Shown: one piece after another, positions 42,823-52,379 of the stretch
Layout of the letters: the number at the start of each line of letters is the position of its first letter
How positions within the stretch are numbered: position 1 is the stretch's first letter
Assembly: GCA_037367405.1 (NCBI GenBank)
Contig: JAZKJV010011400.1
Span: forward strand, 6,446,501-6,510,500
Direction of reading: 5' to 3'
DNA from: Ottelia alismoides
Taxonomy: Eukaryota; Streptophyta; Magnoliopsida; Alismatales; Hydrocharitaceae
DNA length: 64,000 nucleotides
Program-made: the position numbers and the translations under genes
The notes under the pieces: model-generated
Database searches by the model: none
The model's input: only the letters and a program-made list of their open reading frames with translations
Told to the model about the DNA's origin: nothing

Positions 42823-44451
42823 ATGTATCGCTGGCTGCTGTGTTGGCGTTATTTGCGTACGCGTTATATCGCACTGGCTTCGGTGGTTAGCGTCACGTTA
42901 GGCGTGGCTACCCTGATCATCGTCAACAGCGTGATGGACGGTTTTACGCTTACGATGCAAGACAAAATGCATGGCATCCTTTCGGATGTCATTGTGGAAA
43001 GCCACTCCTCGGGCGGACTGCCCAATCCGCAGATCTTTACCAATCGCATACAGCAGATTCTGGGCGATGAACTGGAAGGCATCACCACGGTGGTGCATGT
43101 GCCGGCCATCGTGGCCATGGATTGCGGCATTGAGACGGTTACGCGACAGATCAACCTGATCGGCATCGATACGCAGACCTACGCCTCGGTCAGCGATTTC
43201 AGCAAGTTTCTTACTCATCCTGAGAATCGCAAGCTACTGAGCTTTCAATTGCAAGAAGCAGGCTACGCGCCGGAGCGCGTTGGATTTCCTGAATCGGGCT
43301 GGGAGTATCGTCGCCGTGTAGCAGCCACGCGCAAGGCGATCGAAGCTGAGCGAAAACTGAACGAACAACTACGCGCTCGCATGAACGCTATGGGGACGGG
43401 GGCCGCGGCTGCGCCGGTGACGGAACTGCCGGCTCAACCACCTGACTTGGACGCGCAATTGGCTGCCTTGGAAACTGCCAGTAGCGAAGAGTCTGCGGGT
43501 AGTGATTCGGGTATACCCAACTTCAGTGCCACGCCGCATGCTGGCGCTGAGAAGGCTCATGTCTTCGATATGGCGACTGAACAACATGCTGGCATCGTGC
43601 TGGGTATTGGCGTGGGAACGTCCCGCTATCGCAACTCGGAAGGCCTGGTGACGGATTTTTATTACGTCAGGCCGGGCGATGATGTGACGGTTACCTTCCC
43701 GACAGCGGGCACACCGCCGCGAGCGGTAAACGAAAAGTTCACGGTGGTCGACTTCTACGAAAGCAAGATGAGCGACTATGACATGACCTTCGCTTTTATG
43801 CCGCTGAGCAAGTTGCAGGAGTGGCGTGGGATGGTCGATCCGACATCCAAAATTGGTGCCGTCAGTTCCATCCAGTTACGTCTGAAGAAGGGCACCGACC
43901 TGGACCTGGCCCGCGATCGCCTGCGAGCCGCGTTTCCCATGGACATGATGGTGCAAGTCAGCACCTGGCGCGATTTGCAAGGTCCGCTGCTGGCGGCAGT
44001 GCAAATGGAAACCACCATTCTGAATATTTTGCTGTTCTTGATCATCGCCGTGGCTGGCTTTGGCATCCTGGCTACGTTCTTCATGATCGTCGTGGAAAAG
44101 ACCAAGGACATCGGTATTCTCAAATCGCTCGGCGCACCTGGCTCGGGTATCGCATCTATCTTTTTGGGCTATGGAGTACTGCTGGGTGCGGTCGGTGCGG
44201 GTGTGGGTGGCGTCTTGGGCTTGCTGTTTGTGGCTTACATCAACCAGATTGCCGATGTGCTGGAGTGGGTGACGGGGCGCGAAGTATTTGACCCGACCAT
44301 TTATTACTTCGACAGCATTCCGACAGTTGTATATCCCTGGATGGTCGTGTGGGTAATCATTGGCGCAGTATTAATTGCAGTAGCAGCCAGCGTGTTGCCG
44401 GCGCTGCGTGCAGCTCGTATGCGCCCCGTGGAGGCATTGCGCTATGAGTAA
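42823..44451 (+). CDS. LolC/E-like ABC transporter permease
   Basis: Membrane subunit of a lipoprotein-releasing-type ABC exporter, 542 residues from the ATG at 42823 (AGGA upstream). TM1 is LASVVSVTLGVATLIIVNSV, a large extracytoplasmic domain follows, and three C-terminal helices form the FtsX domain (ILLFLIIAVAGFGILATFF, GYGVLLGAVGAGVGGVLGLLF, MVVWVIIGAVLIAVAASVLPALRAARM). The periplasmic part has an extra segment at about 155-250: a charged helix then Ala/Pro/Glu/Ser-rich low complexity, absent from standard LolC/E. The 3' end overlaps the ATPase gene by 8 bp. Confidence 0.85.
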   Translation: MYRWLLCWRYLRTRYIALASVVSVTLGVATLIIVNSVMDGFTLTMQDKMHGILSDVIVESHSSGGLPNPQIFTNRIQQILGDELEGITTVVHVPAIVAMDCGIETVTRQINLIGIDTQTYASVSDFSKFLTHPENRKLLSFQLQEAGYAPERVGFPESGWEYRRRVAATRKAIEAERKLNEQLRARMNAMGTGAAAAPVTELPAQPPDLDAQLAALETASSEESAGSDSGIPNFSATPHAGAEKAHVFDMATEQHAGIVLGIGVGTSRYRNSEGLVTDFYYVRPGDDVTVTFPTAGTPPRAVNEKFTVVDFYESKMSDYDMTFAFMPLSKLQEWRGMVDPTSKIGAVSSIQLRLKKGTDLDLARDRLRAAFPMDMMVQVSTWRDLQGPLLAAVQMETTILNILLFLIIAVAGFGILATFFMIVVEKTKDIGILKSLGAPGSGIASIFLGYGVLLGAVGAGVGGVLGLLFVAYINQIADVLEWVTGREVFDPTIYYFDSIPTVVYPWMVVWVIIGAVLIAVAASVLPALRAARMRPVEALRYE

Positions 44452-45265
44452 CATGATCGAAGGCTCCACCGTACGAATCACTCCGCGTCGCCGCGACCTG
44501 GTACCCAGCGACCCGCCCGCCGGCCTGGAAGAAAGCGCGATCATCGCCGGTCGCATTCCTGTGCCAAGCGAAACCGATTATGTGCTCCAGGCCAGTGGCT
44601 TGACCAAGGTCTATCGCAAAGGCCGCCACGAAGTTCGCGTGCTGAGCGGCTGTGATTTCCAAGCTGAACGGGGCAAAGTGACCGCCATTCTGGGACAGAG
44701 CGGATCTGGCAAGAGCACGCTACTGCACTTGTTGGGCACGCTGGATAGTCCTGACGAAGGCGAGATCAGTTTCGATGGCCGTCGAATCGATAACCTGCCG
44801 CGCCGTCAGCGCGACGCGTTTCGCAATCAGCAATTAGGCATGATCTTTCAGTTCTATCACCTGTTGCCCGAGATCACGACGCTGCAGAACGTCATGATGC
44901 CCGTGCTGATCGCTCAAGGGCTGTTCAGTTACATGCGCCAGCGGGCTGCCAATCGCACCAAGGCTGTGCAACTGTTAGAACGCGTTGGGTTGTCTCATCG
45001 CTTGGGACACAAACCTCGAGAACTCTCCGGCGGGGAAATGCAACGCGCCGCCATCGCACGAGCGCTGATCGGAGACCCAGCATTGCTGCTTGCCGACGAA
45101 CCGACCGGCAACCTCGATCACGACACCGGACGACACATTCTGAAACTGCTAATGGAACTCAACCGCGAACAAGGTTTGACCATCGTCATGGTAACCCACG
45201 ACGAATCCATCGCCGCCGACTGCGACCGAGTCATCCGTTTGCGCGAAGGCAAGATCGAAGGCTAG
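44444..45265 (+). CDS. LolD-like ABC transporter ATPase
   Basis: Cytoplasmic ATPase partner of the permease just upstream; together they would extract lipoproteins from the inner membrane for transport outward. Starting at the ATG at 44444, which overlaps the permease stop by 8 bp, it has 273 residues with an unusual 45-residue N-terminal extension. The core shows Walker A (GQSGSGKSTLL), the Q-loop (LGMIFQFYHLLPEI), signature (ELSGGEMQRAAIARAL), Walker B (LLLADEPTGNLD) and H-loop (VTHD). Walker A and the signature are close to LolD/MacB. 7-bp repeats start soon after the stop. Confidence 0.9.
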   Translation: MSNMIEGSTVRITPRRRDLVPSDPPAGLEESAIIAGRIPVPSETDYVLQASGLTKVYRKGRHEVRVLSGCDFQAERGKVTAILGQSGSGKSTLLHLLGTLDSPDEGEISFDGRRIDNLPRRQRDAFRNQQLGMIFQFYHLLPEITTLQNVMMPVLIAQGLFSYMRQRAANRTKAVQLLERVGLSHRLGHKPRELSGGEMQRAAIARALIGDPALLLADEPTGNLDHDTGRHILKLLMELNREQGLTIVMVTHDESIAADCDRVIRLREGKIEG

Positions 45266-45277
45266 CCGACAGGCCAG

Positions 45278-45369
45278 GATTTGAGACTTGAGACTTGAGA
45301 CTTGAGACTTGAGATTTGAGATTTGAGATTTGAGATTTGAGATTTGAGACTTCAAACTTCAAACTTCAC
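45278..45369. repeat. Heptanucleotide tandem repeat tract
   Basis: About thirteen 7-bp units: GATTTGA, GACTTGA four times, GATTTGA about five times, then GACTTCA and AACTTCA. It starts 12 bp after the ABC ATPase stop and reaches the last codon of hisI on the other strand. Confidence 0.9.
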
Positions 45370-45770
45370 TTCTTGCCATAGACTTGCTGGGGATCGACCA
45401 GTCTTGGTTGGTCGATCGTTACGTTGCCGCTGGCGTCAAGGATGCGAAAGAAGCAGCTTGGGTAGCCTTCGTGGCACGCGGCGCCGGTTTGCTCGACGCG
45501 CATCAAGATCGTGTCGGCATCGCAGTCGATGCGCAGTTCGACCAGCTTTTGACGATGCCCGCTCTCTTCGCCTTTGCGCCACAGTCGTCCGCGGCTGCGG
45601 CTGTAGTAAACCGCATAACCGGTCTGCATGGTTTCCCGGTAAGCCTCTTCGTTCATCCAAGCCAGCATCAAGACCTGGCCGGTCTTGGCGTCTTGGGCAA
45701 TCGCCGGCAACAAGCCAGCCGCAAAGTTCGGTTGCATAGTTCGATCCAAAGTAACGGCAGAAAACGTCAT
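45366..45770 (-). CDS. hisI: Phosphoribosyl-AMP cyclohydrolase
   Basis: Opens the adenine ring of phosphoribosyl-AMP, the third step of histidine synthesis. The ATG at 45770 gives 134 residues, the length of the monofunctional enzyme (no HisE domain). Typical segments are [43 protein letters not shown] and the metal ligands in DCDADT plus [11 protein letters not shown] (Cys pair). Both ends adjoin 7-bp repeat tracts, one of which is in frame and lengthens the open frame to 46094 without coding meaning. No other his gene is nearby. Confidence 0.94.
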   Translation of the reverse strand: MTFSAVTLDRTMQPNFAAGLLPAIAQDAKTGQVLMLAWMNEEAYRETMQTGYAVYYSRSRGRLWRKGEESGHRQKLVELRIDCDADTILMRVEQTGAACHEGYPSCFFRILDASGNVTIDQPRLVDPQQVYGKK

Positions 45771-45830
45771 TATGAGCCAAACAGCCCAAGATCGGAAATG
45801 CGAACCAGCAAATTTCAGACACCCGATGCG

Positions 45831-45930
45831 AGATCTAAAGTTTGAAATCTCAATTTTGAGATTTGAGATTTGAGATTTGAAACCTGCACCCTGCACCCTG
45901 AAGCCTGAAGCCTGAAGCCTGAAGCCTGCC
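45831..45930. repeat. Heptanucleotide tandem repeat tract, three sub-families
   Basis: Upstream of hisI, successive 7-bp arrays: GAGATTT-type (about 45856-45880), CTGCACC (about 45884-45898) and TGAAGCC (about 45898-45928, four units). The change of unit while the 7-bp step is kept is like the two arrays at 25.2 kb. Confidence 0.85.
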
Positions 45931-46106
45931 TTCCCTGTCCTCTCAGATCTGCTCTGTTCCCTACAGATGTAACTCGGCAGCTCCGTCTCATCTGCTGCCA
46001 GCCTGAATGCCGAAAGCGTAGGGTGCAGGGAGTGTACGTTGAGGGGCCTGAGGAGCTGGGCCAAAGCCGCGTTGGTTTGGATCATTTGCACCAAAGGTCA
46101 TGCGAT

Positions 46107-46766
46107 ATGCTCAGCTCTGAGTCGGTTAGTGTCATTCTGCTGGTAGAGAACGCTCAGAGTTGGTTGGCCGGTGATTTGAATTCGATCGTCGAGTGCCTGG
46201 CGGATCTGAGCTCGGCTTTTGAAATTCTGGTGATCGACAACGGTTCGCGCGACATGACGATCGAAGTCATCGAAGACATGAGCGCCCGCTATCCGCAAAT
46301 CCGTTACCGCCGCTTTGCCCAGCAGCATACCACCGAAGCCTGTCTGGCTGCCGCTATGGCGATGGCCGTCGGGGAATTTGTCTTTACGGCCCAGGCCGGT
46401 AGTCGCATCTATGCCAATGACTTGCGCCGACTGTGGGCGCTGCGAGCAGATCCTCGGCTGGTTGTTGCGCGATCACACACCACTGCTCGCCGGATCGATG
46501 CTGGACTGATCAATCGCTTGACTCAGTGGGCACAGAAACTGTCGGCTCAGCCCGAACCGCAAGAGGCCAGTGTGGAATCATTCGGTGGCTTGCAGATGAT
46601 GCGCAAAGAAGCCATTGCTCGGCTGCAACCGGCCAAAGCGCTGCGAGATCAAGCCAACATCGAGATCTCGCACGTTTCGCATCAACAATTGGCCTCGCCC
46701 AAACTGGTAGAAGCCCGGCGACTCAGCGACAAGTCGGGCTTGGGGATGGCACTGGAAAAGATCTGA
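46107..46766 (+). CDS. Family 2 glycosyltransferase, short
   Basis: GT-A-fold glycosyltransferase-like protein of 219 residues from the ATG at 46107. VSVILLVENAQSWL, EILVIDNGSRDMTIEVIE and EACLAAAMAMAVGEFVFTAQAGSRIY correspond to the nucleotide-sugar half of GT2 enzymes; the metal 'DxD' is represented by QAGSRIYAND rather than a clear DAD, so activity is doubtful. The acceptor half is short. Donor and acceptor are unknown. It ends at a strong hairpin before a convergent gene. Confidence 0.72.
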   Translation: MLSSESVSVILLVENAQSWLAGDLNSIVECLADLSSAFEILVIDNGSRDMTIEVIEDMSARYPQIRYRRFAQQHTTEACLAAAMAMAVGEFVFTAQAGSRIYANDLRRLWALRADPRLVVARSHTTARRIDAGLINRLTQWAQKLSAQPEPQEASVESFGGLQMMRKEAIARLQPAKALRDQANIEISHVSHQQLASPKLVEARRLSDKSGLGMALEKI

Positions 46767-46802
46767 CGGCAGAACAGACCTGACATTTGGATTCAGACCG
46801 CA

Positions 46803-46841
46803 GTTTGCACTGGCGGCCACCTGGGCCGGTCCAGTGCAAAC
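46803..46841. terminator. Bidirectional hairpin terminator
   Basis: GTTTGCACTGG (46803-46813) and its exact complement CCAGTGCAAAC (46831-46841) form an 11-bp stem whose 17-nt loop holds a further GGCC/GGCC pairing. It lies between the convergent glycosyltransferase and stress-protein genes, where it can serve both strands. Confidence 0.65.
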
Positions 46842-46958
46842 GGTGTAGCCACCCGCTGTGCGACAGCAGGTTTGTGACATCAATTGACCACAAACCGAAA
46901 ACGGTTGCGCGATACACTACCTGAGAAAGATGGGTATGTCAGCTTTGTAGTCCACCGA

Positions 46959-47468
46959 CTACCAATGGCCAGCGCGATTGCGAGCGCCGTGGCGCGACAG
47001 CACGGATTGAGCTTCCATGACACGCGTACCAGCATCTACGGTGACCACGGTACGTCCTTGGTTGAATTCCGTGTCGTAGTACTTGGCATCGTCATCGCTG
47101 ACACCCATGCCCAGGAGAGCACCAGCCAAGCCACCTGCGGCGGCACCCGTGGCGGCGCTGGCGGCGATAGCGGCCAGAGTACCACCGGCAATCACTGGCC
47201 CGATCGCTGGCAACACGCCAGCCATGATACCCAGACCCCATAGGGCACCGGCCCCCAAACCCACAGCAGCACCCGTAGCGGCGCCTTCACCTGCGTTGTC
47301 GTCCATGTCCGTATTAGCCATCGTTCCGCTCATCTCACCCGACGAACGCGATGCGACGCCAATCTGAGATTCAGTAAAGCCCAAGCTGCGCAGTTCGTTC
47401 ACGGCTGCTTGAGCCGATGTAGCAGAATCAAAAGTTCCGACGACCGTGCCTCGTGTTGCAACGCTCAT
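46959..47468 (-). CDS. General stress protein 17M-like membrane-associated protein
   Basis: 169 residues. The N-terminal 45 residues (TVVGTFDSATSAQAAVNELRSLGFTESQIGVAS) match the GSP17M/YflT-like alpha-beta domain found in stress-induced proteins. The middle is a long Gly/Ala-rich glycine-zipper-like region (about 65-120) able to insert in or lie on membranes, and the end repeats the alpha-beta fold (RTVVTVDAGTRVMEAQSVLSRHG). GAGGAG precedes the ATG. A role in stress tolerance is suggested by the family; none is proven. Confidence 0.8.
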   Translation of the reverse strand: MSVATRGTVVGTFDSATSAQAAVNELRSLGFTESQIGVASRSSGEMSGTMANTDMDDNAGEGAATGAAVGLGAGALWGLGIMAGVLPAIGPVIAGGTLAAIAASAATGAAAGGLAGALLGMGVSDDDAKYYDTEFNQGRTVVTVDAGTRVMEAQSVLSRHGARNRAGHW

Positions 47469-47604
47469 CTTTCTTGCTCCTCATTATTAAGTAGTCGTTG
47501 AAAGTGACCCTGGAATGAGAGGTAGCAATGAGCAAATGCAGGACCTGACTGCGAAAAAATCTCTCACAGTTACTCGGTCATAGCGCAGCGACTGAGCCTT
47601 GGTT

Positions 47605-49038
47605 TCACGTCAATATCTCGTGAACCACGCGCGACGGCTCCACACCGGTCAGACGGAAGTCGAGCCCCTGATGGCGATAGGTCAGTCGCTGGTGATCGAT
47701 CCCCAAGCAGTGCAAGATCGTGGCTTGGAGATCATGGATGTGGACCCGGTTTTCAATAACATTGAAACCAAACTCGTCGGTGCTGCCATAGACCATGCCG
47801 CCACGCACGCCGCCGCCGGCCATCCAAATCGAAAAGGCGCGGCCATGATGATCGCGTCCATAATTGTCGGCCCGAGCTTCACCTTGGGCATACGGTGTGC
47901 GGCCAAACTCTCCGCCCCAGATAATCAAGGTTTCGTCCAGCATCCCACGCGCTTTCAGGTCCGTGATTAACGCCGCGCTGGCCTGGTCGACATCGCGCGC
48001 GATCGTGGGCATGCGTCCGGTCAAACCGCCATGATGATCCCAGTCACGATGATAGAGCTGTACAAAACGAACACCCCGTTCGGCCAAACGCCGAGCCAAC
48101 AAACAGTTGCGAGCAAATGTTCCAGGCTTGCTGGCGTCCTCACCATAAAGGGCCAGGGTACTGGCCGATTCGTCCTGGAGATCCATCGTCTCTGGCACGC
48201 TGGTTTGCATCCGATACGCCATCTCGTACTGAGCAATGCGAGCATCAATCTCGGGGTCGCCTTTGTCTGCTTGATGCAAACGATTGATAGCCGCCACACT
48301 ATCCAGCATTGCGCGGCGCTGGGCGCGTGAAATGCCTTGGGGATCGTCGAGATACAGAACTGGCTCGCCACTACTCCGCAGTTTGACTCCCTGATGTCGA
48401 CTGGGCAGGAAACCACTGCCCCACAGGCGAGCCAACAAGCCCTGACCGGCCTGGCCATCGCTGGCAACCGAGACCAGCACGATAAAAGCGGGCAAGTTCT
48501 CGTTCAGCGATCCCAAACCATAATCAATCCAGGAACCCAGGCTCGGACGACCAGGTTGTTGATTGCCTGTCTGAAAGTAAGTGATCGCCGGATCGTGATT
48601 GATCGCTTCGGTATGCATCGAGCGAATCAAGCAGATATCATCCGCGATGCGCTGGATATTCGGCAGGACTTCGCTGATTTCAGTCCCACAGTTGCCTGAC
48701 TTGCGAAAAGTATATTTGCTCGGCTGCAGGGCTAGCCTGGCCTGGCCAGATACCATGCCGGTGATGCGTTGACCCTGCCTGACAGAGTCAGGTAAGTCTT
48801 CGTTGAAGCGGGCCTTCAGTAGCGGTTTGGGATCGAACAGTTCCAAGTGCGATGGACCGCCCGACTGGAACAGGCAGATCACTCGCTTGGCCTTGGGGGC
48901 AAAGCTGGGAAAGGCATCCGCGGCCACTAACTGGTCATTACCCAAGAGTTGTGCCAGGGCGGCGGTTCCAATACCCAAGCCCGTGCGCGAAAGGAAATCA
49001 CGCCGACTGCGGCTCTGTTCGTAACGATGACAATGCAT
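47605..49038 (-). CDS. DUF1501 Tat-exported protein
   Basis: 477-residue member of the DUF1501 family (alkaline-phosphatase/sulfatase-like fold), abundant in planctomycetes. A twin-arginine-type leader (SRRDFLSRTGLGIGTAALAQLLG) directs export. Recognisable segments are CLFQSGGPSHLELFDPKP, MHTEAINHDPAITYFQTG, RPSLGSWIDYGLGS, VQLYHRDWDHHGGL, and IWGGEFGRTPYAQG. Its metal-site residues appear intact. It lies 71 bp downstream of a DUF1549/DUF1553 gene on the same strand, the standard pairing. The activity is unknown, with links to polysaccharide degradation by context in other planctomycetes. Confidence 0.9.
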   Translation of the reverse strand: MHCHRYEQSRSRRDFLSRTGLGIGTAALAQLLGNDQLVAADAFPSFAPKAKRVICLFQSGGPSHLELFDPKPLLKARFNEDLPDSVRQGQRITGMVSGQARLALQPSKYTFRKSGNCGTEISEVLPNIQRIADDICLIRSMHTEAINHDPAITYFQTGNQQPGRPSLGSWIDYGLGSLNENLPAFIVLVSVASDGQAGQGLLARLWGSGFLPSRHQGVKLRSSGEPVLYLDDPQGISRAQRRAMLDSVAAINRLHQADKGDPEIDARIAQYEMAYRMQTSVPETMDLQDESASTLALYGEDASKPGTFARNCLLARRLAERGVRFVQLYHRDWDHHGGLTGRMPTIARDVDQASAALITDLKARGMLDETLIIWGGEFGRTPYAQGEARADNYGRDHHGRAFSIWMAGGGVRGGMVYGSTDEFGFNVIENRVHIHDLQATILHCLGIDHQRLTYRHQGLDFRLTGVEPSRVVHEILT

Positions 49039-49109
49039 GATGAATTCGACTTGGACTGTGGTGATGGAAGTGGTTCAATCGATCGATCAGCCTGGCTGCT
49101 GGCCAGGTC

Positions 49110-52100
49110 TCATTCGCGCGTGACCGTCTCGTCCAGGTTCAGCAGGATGCTGCCCAAAATGGTTTCGGGTGCGACGGGCGCAGTAGCCTTTACATCAGTT
49201 GCCGTTTGTTTGACAGCTTCACTAGTGCTGGCGGAGATGTTGGCATTGCGAGCATCTTGCCAGGCTTTGAGCAGGACGGCTTTTTCAGCCGCGGTGGCCT
49301 GGCGAGCCAGAACTTGTTTGCAGGCCCATTCGATCCGCGACTCGTCCGTGGGGCCACCTTCTGCGGCGATACGTTTGCCGAGCGCCTGGGCCGCTTCGTA
49401 GAAACCTGGTTCATTCATCAAGATCAAGGCTTGCAGCGGCGTATTGGTGCGCGAGCGCCGCGCGGTGCAGAACTCGCGGTCAGGCGCATCAAAGGTTTGC
49501 ATGACCGGATGAGGCACCGTGCGTTTGCAGAAGGTATACATGGTGCGTCGGAACAAATCGTCACCCTGGCTGGTCGGCCATTTGGTACCGGGATAGTCGG
49601 CACCGACCACCAGCCCGTTGTACAGACCTTCGGGCTGGTACGGATAAACACTCGGACCTCCCACTCGCTCGCGCAGCAAGCCCGATATGGCCAGTGCTTG
49701 ATCGCGCAGCATCTCGGCGCTCAGTCGCACTCGCGGAGCGCGGGCCAGCAGGCGGTTATCGGGATCATCGCTGAGGTGTTCGGGTTTAACGTGCGATGAC
49801 TGGCGGTAGGTCTGTGATAGCACCACGCTGCGCAAGAACTGCTTGGTGTTCCAGCCCGATTCAATAAAATCTCGGGCCAGCCAATCGAGCAGTTCCGGAT
49901 GGCTGGGGTATTCACCTTGATAACCAAAGTCTTCCAGCGTGCGCACCAGGCCACTGCCAAACAGCATGGCCCACAGTCGATTTACCGTCACGCGCGCGAC
50001 CAAGGGATGATTGGGATCGGTCAGCCAGCGAGCCAGCCCCAAGCGGTTGCGCGGAGCATCAGTCGGCCAGGCACCTAGTAACTTTTCAGGTACTGCGGCC
50101 GATACCTGTTCGCCGCGGGCATCGTAGGCTCCGCGTTTAAGCACATAGGTCGGGCGCGGTTCAGGCAACTCTTGCATGACCATGGTGGTCGGCAAATTGC
50201 GATACAACTCGAGGTATTCGTTCCAAATCGTCTGACGAGTTTGCAGTAGCTGGGCAAAGGCGCTATTCTGCTGCTGCAATAACGCATCGATCAACCACAA
50301 TCGTTCGCGCTCGCCAGCTTTATCTTGAGCCACTCGCTCTCGCGCATAAGGCAAGGCCAGGCTGCGGAACAGGTGCTGGGCCTGGTCAGCGGTCAGTTCA
50401 GAGTTATAGAACTGAAACTGGTCCAGTGCGCCACGAAAGGCAGCTGCGCCCGCGGTGCGTTCGGCCCCCAGGTTGTAGGTTGCATGCCCGGCGACTGAGT
50501 CACCGCTGAGGCCATCGTAAGTGGTATTGAGTTGCTGGGCTTGACCATCGATCCAAACTCGCATGTTGGCGGCCTTCTTGGTACCACCCATCACGACCAC
50601 AATATGTCGCCACTGCCCAGCCACTATGTTGGCACCCGATGTTCGCGTGCGAATGGCATAAGCTGGGAAGGTGTCGTTGGTGCGCAGCTCCAGTTCGCCA
50701 TCAACCAACCGCAGTTCATGGCCTTGAGCAAAGCCTTGTGCGGAATTGTTGCCGATGTAGTTGACGCTCGAGAGCAGCGCCACCTCATTAGGACAATCGA
50801 CATCGGGTTTGATCCACAGCGATAATGTACCGCGCTTGCCCAGATCGATCTTGCCTGCAGCCACTTCGGCAGCGGCACCGGCAGCGCCGATGCGCCATGC
50901 CTGGCCGGCCACACCGGGGACCAACTTCATCGGTTCTCCCAGAACCTTCCAGCTCTCGTCGGCTGGTTTGTCGGAATCGCAGTCGATGGTTAAGGTGGCG
51001 GCGGGCACCTCTATTTTCTGTCCAGGTACCGCCGGGGCGGCGGGGGCAGAATCTTTCGCTGCGGCCGCATCGCTGGCTCCAGTGGTGCTTGGCGGCGCAT
51101 TATTCTCCTGGCCGTTATCAACTGAATTAGTGGGAGCGGGAGCCACCTTAATTTCGGAGGCCGCACTCAATTTGCGCGTGTCACCCGCCAATTGTTCATA
51201 GAAGGCTTGGCGCAGTTTATTCAGCTCGTCATCAACTTGGCTGATTGCCTTCTGGCGCTCGTCCAGTTCTCGCTGTTGCGCTGGCGTTGGGGCTGGGATC
51301 AAAGGGACGGCATTGGCGATGCGTCCATCTTCACCATGTTCAGGCACGTTGTTAAAGAAGGCGAACAGGCTGTAGTAGTCGACTTGGGTCAGCGGATCGA
51401 ACTTGTGGTCATGGCACCGCACGCATTCCATCGTCAGTCCCAGCCAGGCGGTGCTCATCGTGCGCACGCGGTCGGCCACATATTCGACGCGATACTCTTC
51501 TTCGATGATACCGCCTTCGCTATTGATCACATGGTTACGACAAAACCCGGTAGCGATGCGCTGTTGGAGTGTCGGATTGGGCAACAAGTCGCCGGCCAAT
51601 TGTTCGATGATGAACTGGTCATATGGCAGGTTTTGATTGAAGGCTTCGATCACCCAATCACGCCAGCGCCACATCTCGCGCGCCGAATCGTTATTGAATC
51701 CATGCGTATCGGCGTAACGAGCCACATCCAGCCACTCCTGGGCCATGCGTTCACCGTAGCGTGGGCTAGCCAAGAGTCGGTCCACGGTTTGCTCAAAGGC
51801 TGCCTCACCCAAATTCACTACATCCGCCGAGAACGTATCCACCTCCTGGGCCGTGGGAGGCAACCCGGTCAGGTCCAGCGAGACGCGTCGCAGCCATGTT
51901 TCCGGTTTGGCCGGTTGAGATAATGTCCAGCCAACTGAACTCAGACGCTGCGTGATGAAGTAGTCGATCGGGTGAATGCCCGCAGGAACCGCTTGCTTGT
52001 GTGGCGGAATAAAGGCCCAGTGTTTCGCATACTGACCACCCTGGGCAATCCAAAGTTTGAGGACTGCCCGCTCCTGTGGGCTGAGCTGTTTATGGCTGGT

Positions 52101-52379
52101 CGGCGGTGGCATGACCGCTTCGATATCGGTTGATTCGATACGGGCGATCAGTTGGCTCTCTTCGGGTTTGCCGGCCACGATGACTTGCGGATGCTCCTCG
52201 GGAGCGACATCCAACCGCAAATCAGCTTGACGTTGCCGGGCATCCTGTCCATGGCAAGCAAAGCATTTGTCGGACAAGATCGGGCGAACATCACGGTTGA
52301 AATCCAACTTGGGCTCTGCCGCATGGGCAGCGAAATTCACAACACCGATCAATAGGCAAGCAAGCCAAGAATAACGCAT
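49110..52379 (-). CDS. PSCyt1-DUF1549-LamG-DUF1553 secreted cytochrome-like protein
   Basis: 1089-residue exported protein. The signal peptide (WLACLLIGVVNFAAHA) is followed by the planctomycete cytochrome-C domain with the haem motif CFACH, DUF1549 (LRRVSLDLTGLPPTAQEVD, YADTHGFNNDSAREMWRWRDWV) and a second CxxCH (CVRCHDHKFDPLTQVDYY). A linker with Ala/Pro/Asn low complexity leads to a LamG/concanavalin-like domain at about 470-670 (GTLSLWIKPDVDCPNEVAL), then DUF1553 (VARVTVNRLWAMLFGSGLVRTLEDFG, RRSRTNTPLQALILMNEPGF). The LamG insert suggests carbohydrate binding. It precedes and probably co-functions with the DUF1501 gene. Confidence 0.9.
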   Translation of the reverse strand: MRYSWLACLLIGVVNFAAHAAEPKLDFNRDVRPILSDKCFACHGQDARQRQADLRLDVAPEEHPQVIVAGKPEESQLIARIESTDIEAVMPPPTSHKQLSPQERAVLKLWIAQGGQYAKHWAFIPPHKQAVPAGIHPIDYFITQRLSSVGWTLSQPAKPETWLRRVSLDLTGLPPTAQEVDTFSADVVNLGEAAFEQTVDRLLASPRYGERMAQEWLDVARYADTHGFNNDSAREMWRWRDWVIEAFNQNLPYDQFIIEQLAGDLLPNPTLQQRIATGFCRNHVINSEGGIIEEEYRVEYVADRVRTMSTAWLGLTMECVRCHDHKFDPLTQVDYYSLFAFFNNVPEHGEDGRIANAVPLIPAPTPAQQRELDERQKAISQVDDELNKLRQAFYEQLAGDTRKLSAASEIKVAPAPTNSVDNGQENNAPPSTTGASDAAAAKDSAPAAPAVPGQKIEVPAATLTIDCDSDKPADESWKVLGEPMKLVPGVAGQAWRIGAAGAAAEVAAGKIDLGKRGTLSLWIKPDVDCPNEVALLSSVNYIGNNSAQGFAQGHELRLVDGELELRTNDTFPAYAIRTRTSGANIVAGQWRHIVVVMGGTKKAANMRVWIDGQAQQLNTTYDGLSGDSVAGHATYNLGAERTAGAAAFRGALDQFQFYNSELTADQAQHLFRSLALPYARERVAQDKAGERERLWLIDALLQQQNSAFAQLLQTRQTIWNEYLELYRNLPTTMVMQELPEPRPTYVLKRGAYDARGEQVSAAVPEKLLGAWPTDAPRNRLGLARWLTDPNHPLVARVTVNRLWAMLFGSGLVRTLEDFGYQGEYPSHPELLDWLARDFIESGWNTKQFLRSVVLSQTYRQSSHVKPEHLSDDPDNRLLARAPRVRLSAEMLRDQALAISGLLRERVGGPSVYPYQPEGLYNGLVVGADYPGTKWPTSQGDDLFRRTMYTFCKRTVPHPVMQTFDAPDREFCTARRSRTNTPLQALILMNEPGFYEAAQALGKRIAAEGGPTDESRIEWACKQVLARQATAAEKAVLLKAWQDARNANISASTSEAVKQTATDVKATAPVAPETILGSILLNLDETVTRE

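Noticed and set aside
45278..45930. CRISPR array
   Set aside because: The repeats are only 7 bp long and directly adjacent, without unique spacers, and no cas gene is present.
45771..46094. Coding extension of hisI upstream
   Set aside because: The open frame runs through 7-bp tandem repeats and the standard enzyme length is reached from the ATG at 45770.
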